Assembly: GCA_902363135.1 (NCBI GenBank)
Contig: CABIZF010000001.1
Span: 558,001-622,000, forward strand
Source: Lachnospiraceae bacterium
GTDB taxonomy: Bacteria > Bacillota > Clostridia > Lachnospirales > Lachnospiraceae
Length of the DNA: 64,000 bases
Reading direction: 5' to 3'
In this document: piece after piece, positions 9,242 to 17,655 of the stretch
Numbering within the stretch: position 1 is the stretch's first letter
Layout: each line of letters begins with the position of its first letter
Program-made: the position numbers and the translations under genes
Notes under the pieces: model-generated
The model's database searches: none
The model's input: only the letters and a program-made list of their open reading frames with translations
What the model was told of the DNA's origin: nothing

Positions 9242-9895
9242 TTACTGCACTTTCCTATGAAAGAGCAGATAGGAGTAAATACTCGGGACAAGCGCGCTGA
9301 TCACTGTCAGCACAAGGAAAATAATAAAGCTTGCGGTATCTCCGATCAGGCCGGATATGGCCGCAATGACGAGTGTGAGCAATCCGCAGGCAACAAACAG
9401 TTTGCCGCCGAGACGATGGGTACGAGCCCAGTTGTCTTCATCCGCGAGCGTCCATGGAAGCTTGATGCCGACGGTGTAGTTTTGCCGGAGCTTTGGCAGA
9501 TAGTTTCCAATAAAGATAAATAAAACGCCGATCAGTGTGAGAATAAGAGCCGGAACATCACATCGTACGCCGAGTGCAACCAGATAGATTGCGCTGTTTA
9601 AAAAGAAGGAAAGAACCGGGATGATCCACAATACGACCAGAAGAGGTTTTCTGTGGATGTTTCGCCGTTTCGGATCAGCAAATGTCACGAAAGACAGAAC
9701 AAGCTGCCCGAGTGCGAGCAGACAGGGAAGCAGGAATACACTGTATGCCTTAGGCATCCAGCCGTCGATCTGTCCATTGATATTCCAGTGGTTTGGAAGC
9801 TGCTCCGGGAGTCGGTTCCACAAAAGGAGTCCGACCAGAATCGGGAGAAGTGTCACAATGAGTGACAAAGAGATTACTTTTTTATAGGATTTCAT
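9242..9895 (-). CDS. SdpI-family membrane protein (DUF1648)
   Basis: 217-residue integral membrane protein with about six hydrophobic segments. The N-terminal DUF1648 signature (RLPEQLPNHWNINGQIDGW) and the SdpI C-terminal part (GNYLPKLRQNYTVGIKLPWTL, then WARTHRLGGKLF) are clear. In Bacillus subtilis SdpI confers immunity to the SdpC toxin and, when bound to it, sequesters SdpR. No sdpC-like toxin gene is seen here, so it may protect against foreign toxins or serve another envelope role. Its start overlaps the end of the upstream regulator gene by 4 bases (ATGA type), so the two are co-transcribed. Confidence 0.85.
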   Translation of the reverse strand: MKSYKKVISLSLIVTLLPILVGLLLWNRLPEQLPNHWNINGQIDGWMPKAYSVFLLPCLLALGQLVLSFVTFADPKRRNIHRKPLLVVLWIIPVLSFFLNSAIYLVALGVRCDVPALILTLIGVLFIFIGNYLPKLRQNYTVGIKLPWTLADEDNWARTHRLGGKLFVACGLLTLVIAAISGLIGDTASFIIFLVLTVISALVPSIYSYLLFHRKVQ

Positions 9896-10164
9896 ATCGA
9901 TTTACCACCTTTCAGCTCTGACAGCCATGCCATCAGTTCTTCTACAATTGTCATATTCAGCTCATAAAAGATAAAATTCCGATCCCGCTTTTCCCGGATC
10001 AGATCTGCCTTCCGCAGGATCTTCAGATGATAAGACACTGTGGCCTGCGTCATATCAAAATTCCGGGCGATCTCACCGGCCGGGAGAGGGCCGTTTTTTA
10101 ATAATTCCAGTATTTCTCTCCGTGCAGGATCCGATAAAGCCTTAAACGTATCAGCAAGCGCCAA
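9892..10164 (-). CDS. ArsR/SdpR-family autorepressor
   Basis: 90-residue winged-helix regulator: FKALSDPARREILELL, then GEIARNFDMTQATVSYHLK (recognition helix) and a C-terminal wing RDRNFIFYEL. No metal-binding ELCVCDL box is present, which fits SdpR rather than a metal sensor. The best start is the TTG at 10164, which has AAAGGAGG 8 bases upstream. An in-frame TTG at 10188 overlaps that ribosome binding site and is unlikely. By analogy with sdpRI it should repress its own operon until SdpI sequesters it at the membrane. Confidence 0.83.
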   Translation of the reverse strand: MALADTFKALSDPARREILELLKNGPLPAGEIARNFDMTQATVSYHLKILRKADLIREKRDRNFIFYELNMTIVEELMAWLSELKGGKSI

Positions 10165-10185
10165 TTTGCATTCCTCCTTTCTGTT

Positions 10186-10207
10186 CAAGAATGCCTCGGC
10201 ATTCTTG
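10186..10207. promoter_or_regulatory. Perfect 10-base dyad upstream of the sdpR-like gene
   Basis: CAAGAATGCC-tc-GGCATTCTTG, ending just upstream of the ribosome binding site on the minus strand. It could be an operator for the ArsR-type repressor or simply the first hairpin of the structured element next to it. The sequence alone does not decide. Confidence 0.35.
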
Positions 10208-10346
10208 CTGCGAGATGCGCGTCATGCAATGCATGACATACTTCTTCTGCGCATCTTGGCAATCCTGCCGGAGGCTATATCAGATGGGGGATTGACTCCC
10301 ACCACTGATACTGATTTGTTGCTCGCCACCTACAGAGGTGGGAGCA
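10208..10346. other. Hairpin-rich intergenic element, possible IS200/IS605 relic
   Basis: Nested and serial inverted repeats fill the gap between sdpR and the ylxM promoter: AGATGCGC...GCGCATCT enclosing the palindrome GTCATGCA-a-TGCATGAC, then GGCA/TGCC, then CTCCCACC (about 10298)...GGTGGGAG (10337-10344). Read on the minus strand, the CTCCCACC...GGTGGGAG and CCACCT-ctgt-AGGTGG stems recall 3' ends of IS200/IS605 elements, but no tnpA or tnpB is present. This relation is from memory and unproven. Confidence 0.35.
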
Positions 10347-10460
10347 ATTTAGAAAAGAATCTAATTAGATGAATTTCGAAATATAAATTAACACGCGGAT
10401 GAAAGAAAGTCAATAGGAAACGGTTATAAAACAGGAAAATAAATTGTCAATAAAAAATAC

Positions 10461-10489
10461 TTGACAGATCTCGGCTTTTCGGTTAAGAT
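10461..10489 (+). promoter_or_regulatory. Sigma-A promoter of the ylxM-ffh-rpsP operon
   Basis: TTGACA (10461-10466), 17-base spacer, TAAGAT (10484-10489). Transcription would begin near 10496, giving ylxM a very short leader and ruling out the upstream in-frame start at 10461. Confidence 0.8.
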
Positions 10490-10505
10490 AGCAAAGGTGA
10501 TGCGA

Positions 10506-10850
10506 ATGGAACAGTTTTTGCAGCAGACGCTGCTCTATGATTTCTACGGTGAGCTGCTCACTGAGCACCAGAGAAGGGTGTATGAGGAAGTCGTGCTGAA
10601 CGATATTTCCTGTTCAGAGGCGGCAGAGGAATTCGGCGTGAGCCGACAGGGTATACATGAGCTGGTGAAGCGCTGCAATAAGATTCTGGAAGAGTATGAG
10701 TCAAAGCTGCATCTCGTGGAGCGGTTTTTACTGATCCGGGAGAATGTGAAGCAGATTCAGCAGCTTGCATCACAGGTTGATTCGATTGACAAGGAAGCGC
10801 TGGCAGAACAGGTGCGTGAGCTTTCCGGAAGGATTCTGGAGGAGCTGTAG
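10506..10850 (+). CDS. ylxM: YlxM/p13-like SRP-associated DNA-binding protein
   Basis: 114-residue UPF0122 protein with a sigma-70 region 4-like helix-turn-helix (SCSEAAEEFGVSRQGIHELVKR, split by the turn at GVS). The family stimulates or regulates SRP GTPases and nearly always precedes ffh. The start at 10506 (MEQFLQQ) has AAAGGTGAT just upstream. The ATG at 10500 lies inside that binding site. It is followed after 36 bases by ffh. Confidence 0.88.
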   Translation: MEQFLQQTLLYDFYGELLTEHQRRVYEEVVLNDISCSEAAEEFGVSRQGIHELVKRCNKILEEYESKLHLVERFLLIRENVKQIQQLASQVDSIDKEALAEQVRELSGRILEEL

Positions 10851-10886
10851 TACAGCCGCACTTCATCTGATGGAGGAGTTCAGAGT

Positions 10887-12236
10887 ATGGCATTTGAGAG
10901 CTTATCAGAAAAGCTTCAGAATGTATTTAAAAATCTGCGTGGCAAGGGTCGCCTGACGGAGGCGGACGTAAAGACTGCACTGAAGGAAGTCAAGATGGCA
11001 CTTCTCGAGGCAGACGTTAGCTTCAAGGTGGTAAAGCAGTTCGTAAAGGCTGTTCAGGAAAAGGCCGTCGGAGCAGATGTTATGAACGGTCTGAATCCTG
11101 GTCAGATGGTGATCAAGATTGTAAACGAGGAGCTCATTTCTTTGATGGGTTCCGAGACGACGGAGATTGCACTCCGCCCGGCCTCGGAAGTGACCGTTAT
11201 ACTGATGGCGGGTCTTCAGGGAGCCGGAAAGACGACAACGACTGCAAAGCTCGCAGCGAAGTTCAAGTCCAAAGGACGCAAGCCGTTGCTGGCGGCCTGC
11301 GACGTATATCGACCGGCGGCAATCAAACAGCTGCAGGTAAACGGAGAGAAGGTCGGTGTGGAGGTATTCACACTCGGCGATAAGGAAAGCCCGGTATACA
11401 TAGCAGAGCAGGCAGTGGCATATGCGAAGACGAATGGCTTCAATCTTGTATTCCTTGATACCGCAGGACGGCTGCATGTTGATGAAGATATGATGCAGGA
11501 GCTGCAGCAGATCAAGGAAGCGGTTTCCGTAGATCAGACCGTACTTGTCGTAGATGCGATGACCGGTCAGGATGCGGTGAATGTTGCGACCATGTTTGAG
11601 GAAAAGATCGGAATTGACGGTGTCATTCTGACAAAGCTTGACGGTGATACGAGAGGCGGTGCGGCGCTTTCTATTAAAGCGACCTGCGGAAAGCCGATTT
11701 TGTATGCCGGCATGGGAGAAAAGCTTTCCGATCTTGAACAGTTCTATCCGGATCGTATGGCTTCCCGGATCCTTGGAATGGGTGATGTACTTTCTCTGAT
11801 TGAGAAGGCGCAGGATACGATCGATGAGAGCAAGGCAAAGGAAATGGAGCAGAAGCTCCGCAAGGCACAGTTCGGATTTGACGATTACCTTGAGAGTATG
11901 AATCAGATGAAGAATATGGGCGGTATTTCCAAGATCCTGAGCATGATGCCCGGTATGGGCGGCGCACAGATGAAGCAGATTGAGGATGCCATTGATGAAA
12001 AGCAGATGGCACGGATCGAGGCGATGATCCTTTCGATGACTCCGAAGGAGCGTGCGAATCCGGACATCCTGAATCCGTCCCGCAAGCGCAGAATTGCAGA
12101 TGGCGCAGGCGTGGACATCAGCGAGGTGAACAAGCTGGTGAAGCAGTTTGAACAGAGCAGGAAGATGATGAAGCAGTATTCCGGAATGCTCGGCAGTAAA
12201 GCAGGGAAAAGAGGTAAGTTCAAACTTCCTTTTTAA
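10887..12236 (+). CDS. ffh: Signal recognition particle protein Ffh
   Basis: 449-residue SRP54 GTPase. NG domain: P-loop GLQGAGKTTTTAKLA, CDVYRPAA, DTAGRLHVDE and TKLDGDTRGG. The Met-rich M domain from about residue 300 (repeated MM/MPGMGG segments) binds SRP RNA and signal peptides. GGAGGAG lies upstream of the ATG. Together with FtsY it targets membrane proteins. The 4.5S/6S SRP RNA gene is not in this window. Confidence 0.97.
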   Translation: MAFESLSEKLQNVFKNLRGKGRLTEADVKTALKEVKMALLEADVSFKVVKQFVKAVQEKAVGADVMNGLNPGQMVIKIVNEELISLMGSETTEIALRPASEVTVILMAGLQGAGKTTTTAKLAAKFKSKGRKPLLAACDVYRPAAIKQLQVNGEKVGVEVFTLGDKESPVYIAEQAVAYAKTNGFNLVFLDTAGRLHVDEDMMQELQQIKEAVSVDQTVLVVDAMTGQDAVNVATMFEEKIGIDGVILTKLDGDTRGGAALSIKATCGKPILYAGMGEKLSDLEQFYPDRMASRILGMGDVLSLIEKAQDTIDESKAKEMEQKLRKAQFGFDDYLESMNQMKNMGGISKILSMMPGMGGAQMKQIEDAIDEKQMARIEAMILSMTPKERANPDILNPSRKRRIADGAGVDISEVNKLVKQFEQSRKMMKQYSGMLGSKAGKRGKFKLPF

Positions 12237-12272
12237 CCATAGAGATTGAAAATTTCAAGGAGGTGAAATGAA

Positions 12273-12518
12273 ATGGCAGTAAAGATCAGATTAAGAAGAA
12301 TGGGACAGAAGAAGGCTCCTTTCTATAGAATCGTAGTAGCAGATTCCAGATCCCCGAGAGACGGAAGATGTATCGAGGAGATCGGTACTTACAATCCGAA
12401 TACAGATCCGAGCGAGTTCAAGATCAATGAGGAGCTTGCAAAGAAGTGGCTTGCAAACGGTGCTCAGCCGACAGAAGTAGTTGGAAAGCTCTTCAAGGCA
12501 GCTGGTATCGAAAAATAA
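12273..12518 (+). CDS. rpsP: 30S ribosomal protein S16
   Basis: 81 residues, typical S16 start [19 protein letters not shown] and the conserved YNP motif. A strong AAGGAGGTGA binding site precedes it. Part of the ffh-rpsP-khpA-rimM-trmD-rplS order common in Firmicutes. Codon use is that of a highly expressed gene. Confidence 0.98.
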   Translation: MAVKIRLRRMGQKKAPFYRIVVADSRSPRDGRCIEEIGTYNPNTDPSEFKINEELAKKWLANGAQPTEVVGKLFKAAGIEK

Positions 12519-12541
12519 GCCGGGATTAGAGGTGAGCAAAA

Positions 12542-12772
12542 ATGAAAGAGTTAGTCGAAGTGATTGCAAAGTCTCTAGTCGATAATCCGGACGAGGTCGT
12601 TGTCACTGAAAAGGACACCGGAAAAGCACTCGTTCTGGAGCTGAAGGTGGCTTCTTCCGATATGGGAAAGGTCATTGGTAAGCAGGGGAGAATCGCGAAA
12701 GCGATTCGCTCCGTTGTAAAAGCTGCAGCATCGAAAGAAGATAAAAAGGTGATTGTAGATATTTTACAGTAA
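12542..12772 (+). CDS. khpA: KH-domain RNA-binding protein KhpA
   Basis: 76-residue single KH domain protein (YlqC family) with the GxxG loop in GKQGRIAKAIR. It binds RNA with its partner KhpB in other Firmicutes and affects cell elongation and ribosome biogenesis. Located 23 bases after rpsP with GAGGTGAGC as binding site. Confidence 0.92.
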   Translation: MKELVEVIAKSLVDNPDEVVVTEKDTGKALVLELKVASSDMGKVIGKQGRIAKAIRSVVKAAASKEDKKVIVDILQ

Positions 12773-12786
12773 TAGGCAGGAATCAG

Positions 12787-12830
12787 GTCTGTCCCGAAAG
12801 TGTAAGAAACGCTTTTGAGGCAGACTTTAT
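12787..12830 (+). terminator. Possible attenuator between khpA and rimM
   Basis: A 14-pair stem with one mismatch and two G-T pairs: arms at 12787-12800 and 12812-12825, followed by TTTATTATAT. It may reduce read-through from the ribosomal part of the operon into rimM-trmD. Confidence 0.5.
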
Positions 12831-12870
12831 TATATATGTGAAACAGTTTTATAAATGAAGGAGAAGAGGT

Positions 12871-13380
12871 ATGAACAATATCCTGCAGGTAGGAGCCGTT
12901 ACTTCCACACACGGATTGGCCGGTGAAGTAAAGGTGTTCCCGACGACGGATGATCCAAAGCGCTTCAAGAAGCTGAAACAGGTGCTTCTGGATACCGGAA
13001 AGGACATGCTTCCGCTTGGGGTTGAGCATGTGAAATTTTTCAAAAACATGGTAATTTTGAAATTTAAAGGCTATGATCGGATTGAAGATATCATGGGCTT
13101 TAAAGGGAAAAATCTGTATGTGACACGGGAAAATGCGGTAAGGCTCAAAAAGGATGAGTACTTCATTGCGGACCTGATCGGGATGAAGGTATATACCGAG
13201 GATGAGGCATATTTAGGTGAATTGACCGAGGTGATCACAACAGGAGCGAATGATGTTTACACCGTCCGCATGGAAAATGGAAAGGATGTCCTGATCCCGG
13301 CAATTGGACAGTGTATTTTGAATGTAGATGTGGAGCATGAAACGATGCAGGTGCATCTGCTGGAGGGACTTCTGGAATGA
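12871..13380 (+). CDS. rimM: 16S rRNA processing protein RimM
   Basis: 169 residues with the N-terminal RimM domain (VGAVTSTHGLAGEVKV) and the C-terminal PRC barrel (IGMKVYTEDEAYLGELTEV). It assists 30S head maturation near S19. GGAGAAGAGG precedes the ATG. The last codons overlap the start of trmD by 4 bases, so translation is coupled. Confidence 0.95.
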   Translation: MNNILQVGAVTSTHGLAGEVKVFPTTDDPKRFKKLKQVLLDTGKDMLPLGVEHVKFFKNMVILKFKGYDRIEDIMGFKGKNLYVTRENAVRLKKDEYFIADLIGMKVYTEDEAYLGELTEVITTGANDVYTVRMENGKDVLIPAIGQCILNVDVEHETMQVHLLEGLLE

Positions 13381-14243
13381 ACTATTATGTCATGACTTTG
13401 TTTCCGGAGATGATCGAGAACGGGATGCATACGAGCATTATCGGACGCGCGATGGCGAAAGGGCTGCTTACGCTCCAGACGATCAATATCAGGGACTTTT
13501 CAACACGCGGAGACGGACGTATCGATGACTATCCGTATGGCGGCGGAGCCGGAATGGTGATGCAGGCAGAACCGGTCTACCGGGCGTATACGGACCTTGC
13601 AGCGCGCATAGGACATCGGCCACGGCTGGTTTATCTGACACCTCAGGGAAAGACCTTTACCCAGCAGATGGCGAAGGAACTGGCACTGGAAGAGGATCTG
13701 GTGTTCCTCTGCGGTCACTATGAGGGGATTGATGAGCGTGTGCTCGATGAGATCGCGACGGACTATATTTCCATTGGCGATTATGTGCTTACAGGCGGTG
13801 AGCTGCCATCGATGGTACTCATGGATTCGATTTCCCGCATGGTACCGGGCGTGCTCAGCAATCAGGAGTCCGGCGAGACTGAGAGCTTTTCCGGAAGCCT
13901 GCTGGAATATCCGCAGTACAGCCGCCCGGAGGTTTGGCATGACACAGCGACACCTCCGGTGCTCATGTCTGGACATCATGCAAATGTGGAACGCTGGCGG
14001 AGGGATCAGTCTTTGTACCGGACGTTGAAGCATCGCCCGGATTTGCTGGATGGTGTGGAGCTGGATAAAAAGGACCGGCAATTTCTCCGTGGGCTGCTCG
14101 AAAAGGAGCCGGTGGAACAGCTGCCGTTAACATCCGGCACAGCTGCGTGGTCTGGAGAAGAAGGTGCGGCAGATCCATACCCGGTGCGTGACGCCGAACA
14201 GAAAGTTTTACGGAAATTACTTGCAATTTCAAATAAGGCATGA
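13377..14243 (+). CDS. trmD: tRNA (guanine37-N1)-methyltransferase TrmD
   Basis: 288-residue SPOUT methyltransferase making m1G37 in tRNA. The trefoil-knot motifs are present: CGHYEGIDERV, SIGDYVLTGGELP and the SAM loop. About 40 residues longer than the Bacillus enzyme, the excess lying at the C-terminus (rich in Glu, Ala and Pro) with no recognised domain. The start overlaps rimM (ATGA). Confidence 0.95.
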   Translation: MNYYVMTLFPEMIENGMHTSIIGRAMAKGLLTLQTINIRDFSTRGDGRIDDYPYGGGAGMVMQAEPVYRAYTDLAARIGHRPRLVYLTPQGKTFTQQMAKELALEEDLVFLCGHYEGIDERVLDEIATDYISIGDYVLTGGELPSMVLMDSISRMVPGVLSNQESGETESFSGSLLEYPQYSRPEVWHDTATPPVLMSGHHANVERWRRDQSLYRTLKHRPDLLDGVELDKKDRQFLRGLLEKEPVEQLPLTSGTAAWSGEEGAADPYPVRDAEQKVLRKLLAISNKA

Positions 14244-14386
14244 TAAAATAAAAACGTTGTGAGAAAATAGATGGTCCTCTATTACAGGAACAGCACATAT
14301 GTAAGTGGCCGACAATAAGCGTCGTACCACGCAAGTGCATAGGAATACGTAATAAGAACATCCAATGATTAAGGAGGAACAACACG

Positions 14387-14734
14387 ATGAACGACATTAT
14401 TAAAAACATTGAAGCTGCTCAGATGAAGGCTGAGGTACCGCAGTTTTCTGTAGGTGACACCGTTAAGGTTTACGGCAAGATCAAAGAGGGAAACCGCGAG
14501 AGAATTCAGGTATTCGAGGGTATCGTAATTAAGAAGCAGGGCGGAAGCGTAAGAGCTACCTTCACTGTTCGTAAGAATTCCAACGGTATCGGCGTTGAGA
14601 AAACCTGGCCGCTGCATTCCCCGTCTGTTGAGAAAGTAGAAGTCATCAGACACGGTAAAGTAAGACGTGCTAAACTGAACTACTTAAGAGGCCGCGTAGG
14701 AAAGAGCGCAAAGGTAAAAGAGCTTGTAAAATAA
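14387..14734 (+). CDS. rplS: 50S ribosomal protein L19
   Basis: 115 residues with typical L19 motifs ([30 protein letters not shown]-like [13 protein letters not shown]). It lies at the 30S-50S interface. AAGGAGG stands 11 bases upstream. The 143-base gap after trmD has a weak promoter-like TTGTGA-17-TATTAC and several small inverted repeats that may form an autoregulatory leader, but no known leader motif is certain. Confidence 0.97.
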   Translation: MNDIIKNIEAAQMKAEVPQFSVGDTVKVYGKIKEGNRERIQVFEGIVIKKQGGSVRATFTVRKNSNGIGVEKTWPLHSPSVEKVEVIRHGKVRRAKLNYLRGRVGKSAKVKELVK

Positions 14735-14743
14735 TGGATCGTT

Positions 14744-14782
14744 CAGGGACAAGTACATTATGTATATTGTCCCTGTTTACGT
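14744..14782 (+). terminator. Terminator after rplS
   Basis: Perfect stem CAGGGACAA (14744-14752) with TTGTCCCTG (14767-14775), further pairing TACAT/ATGTA inside, and a broken T-rich tail TTTACGTTTT. Ends the ribosomal-protein operon before the signal peptidase genes. Confidence 0.8.
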
Positions 14783-14803
14783 TTTGCCGGAAAGGGGAAC
14801 CGG

Positions 14804-15358
14804 ATGAGAGAAAAAAGACGTGCGAAGCATTCGATTATAAAGAATATTCTGCTCTGGACGTTTCAGATTCTTGTTGTGATTTTGTTTGCATATGTGCTCG
14901 TTTACTTTTTTGGGCAGTCCAGGACAAATATCGGACAGTCAATGGATGTGACACTTTCCGGTGGGGATACCGTCTTAATGGACACACTTATTTATCAGGT
15001 GGGATCGCCGAAAAGGGGCGATGTGATCGCGTTTAAGCCAAACGGAAGCAGTACCGGACATTCGAGTATCAAGCGGGTCATCGGTCTGCCGGGTGAGACC
15101 ATACAGATTAAGGATGGAATGATCTATATCGATGGTGAGGTGTATCTGGAAAAAAAGAGCTATCCGGTCATCACAAACCCGGGGATGGCATCCGATGGAA
15201 TCACACTTGGAAATCAGGAGTATTTTGTGCTCGGAGATAATCGCAATAACAGTGTAGACAGCCGCTTTGCGGATGTGGGGACGGTAAAAGCTTCCTATAT
15301 AGAAGGAAAAGTATGGTTTGTGCTTTCTCCGTCGGAACATCGCGGGCTGGTCAAATAA
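14804..15358 (+). CDS. lepB: Signal peptidase I, first of three
   Basis: 184-residue type I leader peptidase. One N-terminal membrane anchor (about residues 12-36), catalytic Ser46 in GQSMD and general-base Lys90 in SIKRVIGLPGE, then GDNRNNSVDSR near the C-terminus. The residue after the catalytic Ser-Met pair is Asp where the usual site reads Pro or a small residue, so substrate choice may differ from the two paralogs. Start after AAAGGGGAACC. Confidence 0.93.
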   Translation: MREKRRAKHSIIKNILLWTFQILVVILFAYVLVYFFGQSRTNIGQSMDVTLSGGDTVLMDTLIYQVGSPKRGDVIAFKPNGSSTGHSSIKRVIGLPGETIQIKDGMIYIDGEVYLEKKSYPVITNPGMASDGITLGNQEYFVLGDNRNNSVDSRFADVGTVKASYIEGKVWFVLSPSEHRGLVK

Positions 15359-15370
15359 TGGAGGTAGATT

Positions 15371-16228
15371 ATGAATTATCAGTGGTATCCCGGCCATATG
15401 ATGAAGGCGAAGCGCATGATGCAGGAGGATATCCGGCTCATTGACCTCGTGATCGAAATCATTGACGCCAGAGTTCCGCTTTCCAGCCGCAATCCGGATA
15501 TCGATGAGCTGGGAAAAAATAAGGCGCGTCTGATCGTGCTCAACAAGGCAGATCTGGCCGATGAGCGACAAAATGACGCATGGGCGGCTTTCTTTCAGGA
15601 GAAAGGCTATTTTACCGCAAAGGTGAATGCGCGCAGCGGCGCCGGGATGAAAAAGATTCAGGAGACGATTCAGGAAGCCTGTAAAGAAAAGATCGAACGA
15701 GATCGGAGACGCGGTATTATGAACCGCCCGGTACGTGCGATGGTCGTCGGGATTCCAAATGCCGGAAAGTCCACATTTATTAATACGCTCGCAGGCAAAG
15801 CCAGTGCAAAGACCGGAAATAAACCGGGTGTGACGAAGGGCAAACAGTGGATCCGGCTGAACAAGAGCATTGAGCTGTTGGATACGCCGGGCATTCTGTG
15901 GCCAAAGTTCGAGGATCAGATGGTGGGGCTGCGGCTGGCAGTCGTCGGCTCGATCAAGGATGAGCTGCTGCAGGCAGAAGAACTCGCACTGTGGCTGCTT
16001 GGCTATACGCGAGACCATTATCCGGGACTTTTGCAGGCACGTTATCAGATTCCGGAAGAAGGCAGCGAGCTGGAGCTGCTTGGCGGCATTGCGAATGCGC
16101 GTGGCTGTAAGCTAAAGGGGGATCTCCCGGATTATCCGAAGGCAGCCGTGCTGTTTATCGATGATTTTCGCAGCGGCCGTTTGGGACGTTTGACATTAGA
16201 ACAGCCGCCTGCTTGTCCAGCGGTGTGA
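15371..16228 (+). CDS. rbgA: Ribosome biogenesis GTPase RbgA (YlqF)
   Basis: 285-residue circularly permuted GTPase with motif order G4 (LNKADLAD), G5, G1 (GIPNAGKSTFIN), G3 (DTPGILWP). It drives a late step of 50S assembly. It starts 12 bases after the first lepB, with TGGAGG as binding site, and usually lies near rplS, lepB and rnhB, as here. Confidence 0.94.
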   Translation: MNYQWYPGHMMKAKRMMQEDIRLIDLVIEIIDARVPLSSRNPDIDELGKNKARLIVLNKADLADERQNDAWAAFFQEKGYFTAKVNARSGAGMKKIQETIQEACKEKIERDRRRGIMNRPVRAMVVGIPNAGKSTFINTLAGKASAKTGNKPGVTKGKQWIRLNKSIELLDTPGILWPKFEDQMVGLRLAVVGSIKDELLQAEELALWLLGYTRDHYPGLLQARYQIPEEGSELELLGGIANARGCKLKGDLPDYPKAAVLFIDDFRSGRLGRLTLEQPPACPAV

Positions 16229-16289
16229 TCCGTGTGATTCTGTGTTGCGTACAGAAGAGATGCCTGCGAAACGCAGCTATGGATTCGAA

Positions 16290-16318
16290 TTGACAGCGGA
16301 TGATACGGGCGTTACAAT
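16290..16318 (+). promoter_or_regulatory. Sigma-A promoter for the second and third signal peptidase genes
   Basis: TTGACA (16290-16295), 17-base spacer, TACAAT (16313-16318): nearly consensus. It stands in the gap after rbgA, so the two following lepB genes can be expressed apart from the first. Confidence 0.82.
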
Positions 16319-16363
16319 AAGTACTGGCAGACACCTGCCAAAAAATCAGAAAGTGGTGATGAG

Positions 16364-16954
16364 ATGGGCGAAGAAAAGAAGCCGAACACGGATGACCTGG
16401 AAAAAGGAGCCGGACAAAAGGTGGATATGAAGAAAGAAATTCTCAGCTGGGTATTTTACATTGCATTTGTACTTGTACTGACCTGGGTAATCATTACCTT
16501 CGTGGGACAGCGTACGAGAGTAGACGGACGTTCTATGATGAATACGCTGCATGACGGGGATAATCTGATCGTAGAGAAGCTTTCTTATCGGTTCAGCGAC
16601 CCGAAACGGTTTGATATTATCGTATTTCCGCCGACCGGCAAGAAGGAATATTATATCAAACGGATCATCGGTCTGCCGGGAGAGACGGTACAGATCGATG
16701 AGAATGGCAATATTTACATCAATGGTGAGTTGCTGGAAGAAAATTATGGTGCAGAGACGATTCAGAATCCGGGACGTGCGGCAAAACCGATCACGCTGGG
16801 TGATGATGAATATTTTGTGATGGGCGACAACCGAAACAACAGCAAGGACAGCCGCTCTGAGGAGGTCGGAAACGTCAAGCGGTCCCAGATCATCGGACGC
16901 GCATGGCTGCGTATCTGGCCGCTCAATAAGTTTGGACTTTTGAAGCATCAGTAG
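16364..16954 (+). CDS. lepB: Signal peptidase I, second of three
   Basis: 196 residues: acidic/lysine-rich N-terminus, one membrane segment (about residues 26-45), catalytic Ser57 in GRSMMNTL, Lys99 in [11 protein letters not shown] and GDNRNNSKDSR. Much closer to the next gene than to the first lepB, pointing to a recent tandem duplication. The binding site GTGGTGAT is weak. Confidence 0.93.
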   Translation: MGEEKKPNTDDLEKGAGQKVDMKKEILSWVFYIAFVLVLTWVIITFVGQRTRVDGRSMMNTLHDGDNLIVEKLSYRFSDPKRFDIIVFPPTGKKEYYIKRIIGLPGETVQIDENGNIYINGELLEENYGAETIQNPGRAAKPITLGDDEYFVMGDNRNNSKDSRSEEVGNVKRSQIIGRAWLRIWPLNKFGLLKHQ

Positions 16955-16985
16955 AACTGTTCGTTTGGTAGGGTCCGGAAAGTAA

Positions 16986-17573
16986 GTGGTGGAAGGCTTG
17001 GAACAGAAGAAAAAGAAAAAAAGTGCTGTAAAAGAAGTGGTGAGCTGGTTGGTTTACCTGATTATTTTTGCGGCTGTGGCATTCTTTTTGATTCATTATG
17101 TAGGCGAACGTACGGTAGTGAGTGGTGACTCCATGTTGCCGACGTTGCAGAATGGGGACAATCTGATTGTAGATAAGCTTTCCTATCGCTTTCGAGATCC
17201 GAAACGGTTTGAAATCGTTGTGTTTCCGTTTCGGTATCAGGAGGATACCTACTATATCAAGCGGATCATCGGTCTGCCGGGTGAGACCGTTCAGATCCAT
17301 GATGGGAATATTTACATCAACGGTAAACAGCTCAAAGAGGACTATGGAAGAGAAACGATCCGGAATCCGGGCCTAGCTTCCGAGGCTGTGACGCTAGGTG
17401 AGGATGAATATTTTGTTCTCGGGGATAACAGAAATAACAGCGCAGACAGTCGTGAGCCAAGTGTTGGAAACATTCAGAAAAAGGATATTCTCGGACGTGC
17501 ATGGCTGCGTATCTGGCCATTTGACCAGTTTGGGCTGCTAGTACATCATACTGCAAATAACGGTACCACATAA
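16986..17573 (+). CDS. lepB: Signal peptidase I, third of three
   Basis: 195 residues with a lysine-rich N-terminus, one membrane anchor, catalytic Ser49 in SGDSMLPTL, Lys92 in [11 protein letters not shown], and [11 protein letters not shown]. This copy has the most classical active site (SMLPT). The start is uncertain: GTG at 16986 follows CCGGAAAG, but the adjacent GTG (16989) or TTG (16998) are possible. Co-transcribed with the second copy. Confidence 0.92.
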   Translation: MVEGLEQKKKKKSAVKEVVSWLVYLIIFAAVAFFLIHYVGERTVVSGDSMLPTLQNGDNLIVDKLSYRFRDPKRFEIVVFPFRYQEDTYYIKRIIGLPGETVQIHDGNIYINGKQLKEDYGRETIRNPGLASEAVTLGEDEYFVLGDNRNNSADSREPSVGNIQKKDILGRAWLRIWPFDQFGLLVHHTANNGTT

Positions 17574-17655
17574 CCTGCCTGAATGTTCATTCCGCGTTAT
17601 TAGTTCGGTTAATTTTTGTATGCTGTACCAGACATGTGAACAGCAGGAGGATGCG

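Noticed and set aside
14734..15036. 100-codon frame between rplS and lepB
   Set aside because: Crosses the rplS terminator and overlaps lepB in another frame; no family resemblance.
16242..16430. 62-codon frame overlapping the start of the second lepB
   Set aside because: No binding site, contains the lepB promoter, and runs out of frame into lepB.
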